From contig KL197769.1 of NCBI GenBank assembly GCA_000697665.1, positions 51,799 through 78,270 on the forward strand: 26,472 nucleotides of DNA. Direction: 5' to 3'. This document shows positions 21,224 through 26,472 of the stretch, in pieces (the first letter of the stretch is position 1; each line of letters opens with the position of its first letter). The DNA comes from Jaapia argillacea MUCL 33604 (Eukaryota; Basidiomycota; Agaricomycetes; Jaapiales; Jaapiaceae). The notes under the pieces were generated by a model that was not told where the DNA came from, ran no database searches, and saw only the letters and a list, made by a program, of their open reading frames with translations. The position numbers and the translations under genes are program-made.

Positions 21224-22480
21224 ATGGAATCTCTCAATCTAAACACCCTAGCGAATTCCTTACCGCCCTCAAACCTCGCAAATGCAGAGAAAGATCTCAT
21301 GGACAAGTTCAAAGGTTCGTCCTCGCAAACCCTCGTTCCATTCTCATCTCCTACAAATGTACTGATGAACAACTGTTTTGACTCGCTGAATGAACAGCGG
21401 CCGCTTTGAGTATAACGACTCTGTATCGCTCCTCCAGGCGAACGTCGAAACGAGCCTACAACTCGGGTTATGCAGCCGCATGTCAAGATCTGCTGCTCAT
21501 GATTCAGCAAGGTGTCTCAGCTTCTGATGCGACATCTGAAATGCCAGGCGAAGGGATGACGATTGGAAGGATTATGGACTGGGTAGAGGCCAGGTTGGAA
21601 GCTGTCAAGTCAAGAGAGGAGGAAGAGGAGGAAGATGAAGAGAGGGATCGGAGGGGCAGTACTGCGGGTGGTGGTGGTGGTGGTGGGGAGGGAGTTACGG
21701 GAGGTGGTGGTAGAGTGAGAGACGGTGCATCGTCGGGAACAGGAATGGGGAAAGCTACGACACCCACTCCTACCGCCAACCGGAAAGATACGACAGTATG
21801 TTGTTTTTTCCTCCCATCCCTTTTTTCAAGCATACACATCGATCTGACTCTTATTTGACCCCCACCAGACGAACTCGATCCCACTGACGCCCCTTTCTCC
21901 TCCTCCCGTCTCCCACCAACACCAACATCAACCATCGTTACCATCTTCCCCAACTCCCTCCCCTCCCCTACTTCACCGACCCCTCCAACCACGCCCTCTT
22001 TCGATCACCAACGCCACCGCCCCGCACACTTCTTTCAGCCTCAACTCTGGTGCGCTGAGCGTCAATCCAGCCATGAATGCCAAGCTCCGCATTCTCTCCT
22101 CCGCCTCTGGTTCAACTGTCTCCATCAATCCCAAGGATATCTCGTCGTCATCAGCGTCGGCTGCCATCTTACCTTCCTACGGTAATGGACGCGAACACTC
22201 GAACGATATGGACGTCCTTGGCTCGAATGGGCTGGGTACAGGGCTTAAACGCAGACACGAAACTATGACTTCAGATCCACCTTCCACATCCACGTCCTCC
22301 CCTGTCAATTCAGCCTCAATTGGTCGGAGGCGCACCCGATCTTCCATCCGTATGAGCGCCATGTCCAACTCGAGTGCGAACCAGAATAGTGCGTTGGATT
22401 ATCGGCAAGGACCTGGGTTTGGGGATGAGATGGATGTGGAAGAGGAGGGTAGGGAGAGGAAGAGGGTTGCGAGGAGATGA
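21224..22480 (+). CDS. HAPSTR1/TAPR1-like conserved protein, probably nuclear
   Basis: Three exons: 21224-21314, 21398-21795, 21869-22480; 366 aa, phases closed. The first about 90 residues hold the conserved part, AALSITTLYRSSRRTSKRAY followed by NSGYAAACQDLLLMIQQG, predicted helical. Its order (AA..(I/V)T.LY..S...(S/R)(K/R)RAY..GY..).. recalls the TAPR1-like (DUF4588) domain of HAPSTR1/C16orf72, which in animals partners HUWE1 in stress signalling. The assignment is by eye and moderate. Next come an acidic run (EEEEEEDEERD), a Gly-rich stretch, a Pro/Ser/Thr-rich and His/Gln-containing linker, and basic clusters KRRHE, GRRRTRSSIR and RERKRVARR that could act as nuclear signals. The rest looks disordered. 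The start is supported by the short helical N-terminus and the CCATGG context. Confidence 0.8.
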
Positions 22481-23068
22481 TGCGATGATGGTTTTCGTTC
22501 TGGGGGAAAGAAAGGGAAGTGTGGTGCTTGTTGGATGATTTGTTCGCTGGGTGCTCGCTTAGAGGGACAGTCGTGGCGATGACGAGCCTGAGTGGACTTG
22601 TATTCTATCTCTTTTGGGGTTAATTCCGGTCGGAGGGTTGGCTTCACTTCATTCCATTCACCACCTTCTCTTCTCATCATCTAGTTCACCATACCTTCTT
22701 TTCTCTCCCTCCCCCTCTTCACCGTCCCATTCCTTTTTGTTTGCATGAGCATGAATTTCTGTAACTCACTCACACTTCAATCACGTAGTAATAGTAGCAC
22801 ATCATTCCATCCATTCACTGTCGTCTTGTCCTTACAAGTTTGTATGTTTTATGTATGCCTATGTTCAAGTTGCCGTTATCATGATCCAAGTCAAGGTTCA
22901 TGGCGAAGCCTCCAACTACGCATACACTCATCTCCTGACTGCCCCCAGCGTACGAATGGCGGGAAGTCCGTGGATAGATTCCAGAATCTCGCGTTCAATC
23001 CTGGCTCGTGGCATTTCCATTTTGGGATCGTACCCGTTAAACCTCGAGAGGATGGCTTGCTCGACATC
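22481..23068. other. 3' flank and unassigned sequence before the inverted repeat
   Basis: No gene is supported. It includes the 3' flank of the HAPSTR1-like gene and a stretch at about 22850-23060 whose open frames lack motifs. Confidence 0.5.
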
Positions 23069-23506
23069 CCACAGAACGGCCGGTATATTTTCTGGATAGG
23101 TTTTGAGTGGGATATTGTATAAACCAACATTTTTGAGGGGTAATAAATGGATTTTTTCGAAATTAATGAGTGTACATGGGTGTTACTGAGTACTCTGGTG
23201 ATACTGAGAGGCGAGAAAGAGGGTGGTGGGGAGGTGGAGGGATGATAAAAATGGAGGGGAGGAGGGAATGAAGATGTAGGGTGAATAGGGGAGGGGAGGG
23301 GGGACAGGATGTGAATTGAAACAAGGGGTTGAGGGGGTGGGGGGGTGAGACACTGAGACAGAGCTGGCAGGGACAGGGAGGGCTGGAAGGGGAGAGGGAG
23401 AAGGAGGAGAGGGAGGAAGAGGAGAGGGAGGAGAGGAAAGGAGGAGAAAGGAGGAAAGGGGTGTGAGAAGGATGGGAGGAGGGAGGGAGGGAAATGGATA
23501 AAGTGA

Positions 23507-24590
23507 ACATACTTGTGTGGCCTTCTTAAACCACTCAAACTATCAAACCATCCATAGAGCATCCATCATCTTTGGAGTTCTCCAAATCATCTCTTCGTTG
23601 AGGCTGGCATGCAGATGCAATACTGAAAAGAGGGTACCACTAGCAAGGATAGAGATCATGGTGATACAAGTGTTGACAGTGGTAGAGTCTGGGGCCTGCA
23701 GGATCTCGATGCCGTGTGGGGAAGTATGGGAAGGTGCGGTGGTGAATCAGGTGGCAAACCTTCATCGTGGCTACCCTTACTGTGGTCTGGGGGCAGAATT
23801 AGACTGTATGCGAAAGCATGTTTTGAGAAATGCCTTCAGTACTTGTCACCATAGTCGCGGCAGTCAGGTTATAATGGTGGGGTGAACAGGGTTGACCACT
23901 TGAAGTGACCTGGCGGACCGAAACGGACTGTCGCGGACGTGTCCGGTCCCTACCAGAACCCGTCCCGACCCCACATTCCTTACCGACTCTGCACCTTCCT
24001 AATCCGTCTCAAGTGGCTGAAACACTGTTTTACTCGATATCTCTATTCAGTCGCTCCTTATGCCTTATGGACCATGCAGGGCTCCTTTATCTATGCCCAC
24101 AACCCTATGCTATGTGTATAAAGTACATACTGTGTTGTACACTTGAGTTCCTTAGTCTACCGTGAACAGAGAGAGCTTACACTGGTTCTTTCATTCGTGT
24201 GAAGACTACCTATTCTGGCTAGTGTCACATGCCCAGGTTATTCCCTTGCCATGACACAGACTGAGGGTGTTGAACGCACTCTGTTTGTTGTGCCTATCTG
24301 CAACTTGTCCCTTATTATCACTCTCGTTTCTCTTGCACTGCTGCCTGACTTCACTAGCTTGATTCATGTACGCTCGCAGATTAACAAGGTGAAGATCTCA
24401 CCCCAAATGCGGCTGCAATGCTCTCCAGCTCTGCTCCTCACCAACTCCGCTGCCCAAAATCTTGTCAACCCACACTTGGAGGACTTGGCTAGTATGATCA
24501 ACAGAAACATGGTCAGATGGATCTGAGAGGCATGTATGAAAGAATTATTAGTTAGTTGTGAGTTAATTTATTCCCACTGTTCATTTGGCC
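23507..24590. other. Interior of the inverted repeat, no gene recognised
   Basis: Open frames at 23517-23885 and 24251-24526 have no family motif. The most structured part is the CGGAC cluster at 23914-23949. Confidence 0.45.
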
Positions 24591-25200
24591 TTCCTTCTCC
24601 CAAATTGCTGTCATTCTCTTCTCCTTCATCTCAATCCTCAGATCCTGTCCCTTGTTTCCTCATCCCCCCCCTTTCCCCCAGCCCCCCCTTCCTCATTCTT
24701 TATCTCCACTGTCTTTTCTTTCCCCTCAGTCTGATCCTTTCCCTCCCTCCTTGTATTATGCTCATTGTCTTATTGTCTCTACCCATACTCCTTTCCTTCT
24801 TCTCTTCCTCCCTCTCTACATCCCTCTACATATCTTATTTCTCTCCTTCTTATCCACTATTTCACCCACCTTCCTGTTCTTCCTCTATCTCCTCTCCCGT
24901 CTTCCCACACTCCTTCCCTCCTTTCTCCCCTCTTCCTTTCCCTTCTCCATTCACTCTTCCTTCACCTTCCTCACCTCCCCTTCTACTCCCTCCCCTCCTC
25001 CTCCTCCTCCTTCCTCTCCCCTTCCAGCCCTCCCTGTCCCTACCAGCTATCTCTCAGTGTCTCCCCCCACCCCCTCAACACCTTGTTTAACTCACAACCT
25101 GTCCCCTCTCCCCTCCCCTATTCACACTACATCTTCATTCCCTCCTTCCCTCCATTTTTATCATCCCTCCACTTCCCCACCACCCTCTTTCTCGCCTCTC
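24590..25200. repeat. Long polypyrimidine tract
   Basis: About 600 bases that are almost all C and T on the given strand. Its right part is the inner portion of the right arm of the inverted repeat. Long open frames here (Pro/Ser/Leu/Phe only) are products of the composition. Confidence 0.8.
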
Positions 25201-25343
25201 AGTGTCACCAGAGTACTCAGTAGCACCCATATACACTCATAAATTTCGAAAAAATCTGTTTATTACCCCTCAAAAATGTTGTTTTATACAATATCCCACT
25301 CAAAACCTATCCAGGAAATATACCAGCCATTCTGTGGCACTTT

Positions 25344-26472
25344 GGGAGTAAGGGTATTCTAACCTTCCCTGGGTATCTGTGAGAATGTAATGCCGGAATA
25401 AAATATTTAGGTGCCCTCAGAATTTGTTGTTCCTACTGAACATAAATTCAAAGTCTTTTGTGTGTTCCGAATGAGATGAGGAACTTGAAGTTTAGAGTGG
25501 CTTAGTCAGTTGCTTTATCAGGAAAACGGTGGGGGTTTGACCTAGCCTTATAATGCATTGTCTAAGCTAGAATGTCCATAATAACCAGTATTCTGATAGT
25601 TGAGTTGATCATCGTTGACCTGGCTAAATAACACAGGTGTGAGATTTTATGGTGGGTCAAGGCTGTCAGGTAGACAGCCATGACAATGTCTGATAATGAT
25701 GCACGCAGAGATGCCGAAGAAATGAAATACCTATTTCCAAATATCTGAGATCAATCATAACTCAGATGCTGGGGTCCTTGACCTTTACAACCTCGATTTC
25801 GAGATCAAAACAAAACAAATATTTATTCAACAAGTAACGATGACAACACATGTGGCAAAAATGAACAAGTATCGATACATCAGAGACAAAGGATCTCAGG
25901 CACCCCATAAAAACTCCAAATGTTGAAATGAGGGCTTGTTGTGAACACATTCAGACTTGTATATTTTCTGTTGTTTTCATTCTTTTATCAGGACTTCATT
26001 CGCTTTTGTATCATTTCCTTTGTCCATGATATGTAGCCTCGTTTCATCTTCTCTTATCTTGGACATTATCTTATCTTGGACATTGTACTATTATTAGTAT
26101 CCAATAACTCGCCTAGTACAGCCTCGTATAGCCTCATCATTGTTCTCTATTTTCATTGTTACTATGTTACTACTTCGACTCCGCCTGTGCTCTTACAGAG
26201 CTAAGGATCGTGCCTCGGCGGATCTAACTAGACAGGTCACTGTAACTAAATCTCCGACATACGTCGACTTCTGGGGCTTGACCCAGTGTGATTCTGCGAT
26301 GGTGATCTCGTCAACAGCTCCCCATGAGATGTAAGAAAGAGAGTAGAAGAGAAATGAGTGCAAGGTAATCAAGGTCGCAACATCGTCGAGAAACCCAAAA
26401 CCAAAGAAGTGACACCTGAAAGAAGGAAAGAGAAAATCCCGACAACGAATGTGATCCTGGCTCCCAAAGCCA
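25344..26472. other. AT-richer non-coding sequence with short tandem repeats
   Basis: No gene is supported. Two adjacent 17-bp copies of cttatcttggacattat/gt lie at 26053-26086, and two 10-bp copies of GTA(C/T)AGCCTC at 26116-26135. Base composition is more AT-rich than the gene-bearing part. Confidence 0.5.

Larger units (their letters stand above)
23069..25343. repeat. Large inverted repeat (foldback-like element)
   Basis: The left arm (about 23069-23506) and the right arm (about 24850-25343) are reverse complements. The outer 140 bases are about 90 percent identical by eye: ccacagaa.gg.ggtatatt..ctggataggttttgagtgggatattgtata, then aacatttttgaggggtaataaa, attttttcgaaatt.atgagtgta and actgagtactctggtga.actgagaggcgag. 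Inside, the left arm is purine-rich and the right arm pyrimidine-rich on the given strand, with scattered indels; the right arm carries an extra pyrimidine block. About 1.3 kb lies between the arms, with no transposase recognised and no clear target-site duplication. It could be a foldback or non-autonomous DNA transposon, or an inverted duplication. Confidence 0.8.

Noticed and set aside
21504-21992. Minus-strand open frame of 162 codons with Gly/Pro/Ser runs
   Set aside because: Shadow of exons 2 and 3 of the HAPSTR1-like gene, caused by its repetitive acidic and Gly-rich codons.
22990-23022. tRNA-like B box and 3' end (gttcaatcctggctcgtggca)
   Set aside because: No matching 5' acceptor strand (GCCACGA) lies at the right distance, the T stem does not pair, and no anticodon arm is found.
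22891-23562. Minus-strand open frame of 223 codons
   Set aside because: Most of it is the complement of the purine-rich left arm of the inverted repeat, giving low-complexity Pro/Ser/Leu; the rest has no motif.
24536-25242. Three overlapping long open frames rich in Ser, Pro, Leu and Phe
   Set aside because: They exist only because the strand is almost pure pyrimidine, which has no stop codons; all three frames are open at once and no domain is present.
26053-26135. Short tandem repeats as a possible CRISPR-like or minisatellite array
   Set aside because: Only two copies each of 17-bp and 10-bp units without spacers, in fungal nuclear DNA; too short to call more than local repeats.

Overview
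The window is nuclear DNA of a filamentous basidiomycete, most likely a wood-decaying Agaricomycete. The evidence is many very short spliceosomal introns (about 40-80 nt), CYP63-type cytochrome P450s, a seven-helix DUF6534-type membrane protein, a Methyltransf_22-type protein and serine-rich single-span membrane proteins, all of which are typical of mushroom-forming fungi. All exon maps were made by hand, by matching splice sites, reading phase and paralogue alignment.

Layout. Positions 301-1698 (minus) hold the first 60 percent of a CYP63-like P450 that lacks its catalytic half. Positions 2330-2884 hold a relic of a DUF6534-type gene, and 3710-5388 a much more complete copy with about 13 exons. 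A roughly 2 kb gene-poor stretch follows. Positions 7396-8848 hold an intact 7-exon membrane-anchored Methyltransf_22-type gene, and 9291-9361 (minus) a tRNA-Gly(GCC). Two complete tandem CYP63-like P450 genes occupy 10273-12808 (13 exons, 598 aa) and 13295-15894 (14 exons, 599 aa). Positions 16020 to about 20530 are a tandem duplication of a roughly 2.2 kb unit. Each unit carries one minus-strand gene for a secretory single-span membrane protein with a cysteine-containing ectodomain (16339-17649 and 18558-19954). Positions 21224-22480 hold a 3-exon gene for a probable nuclear protein with a HAPSTR1/TAPR1-like N-terminal segment.

From 22.5 kb on I see no convincing protein gene. A large, diverged inverted repeat lies there (arms about 23069-23506 and 24850-25343), with purine-rich and pyrimidine-rich arms around 1.3 kb of unassigned sequence. 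It looks like a foldback element or an inverted duplication.

The genes do not form an obvious pathway. The window is best read as a rapidly duplicating and decaying region (P450 trio, DUF6534 pair, membrane-protein pair) with a few single-copy genes. The most notable features are the foldback structure, four GC-AG introns among paralogues that mostly use GT at the same sites, a precise intron loss in one P450, and a perfect 14-bp palindrome kept at the same distance upstream of both membrane-protein paralogues. I found no clearly novel defence or mobile system.
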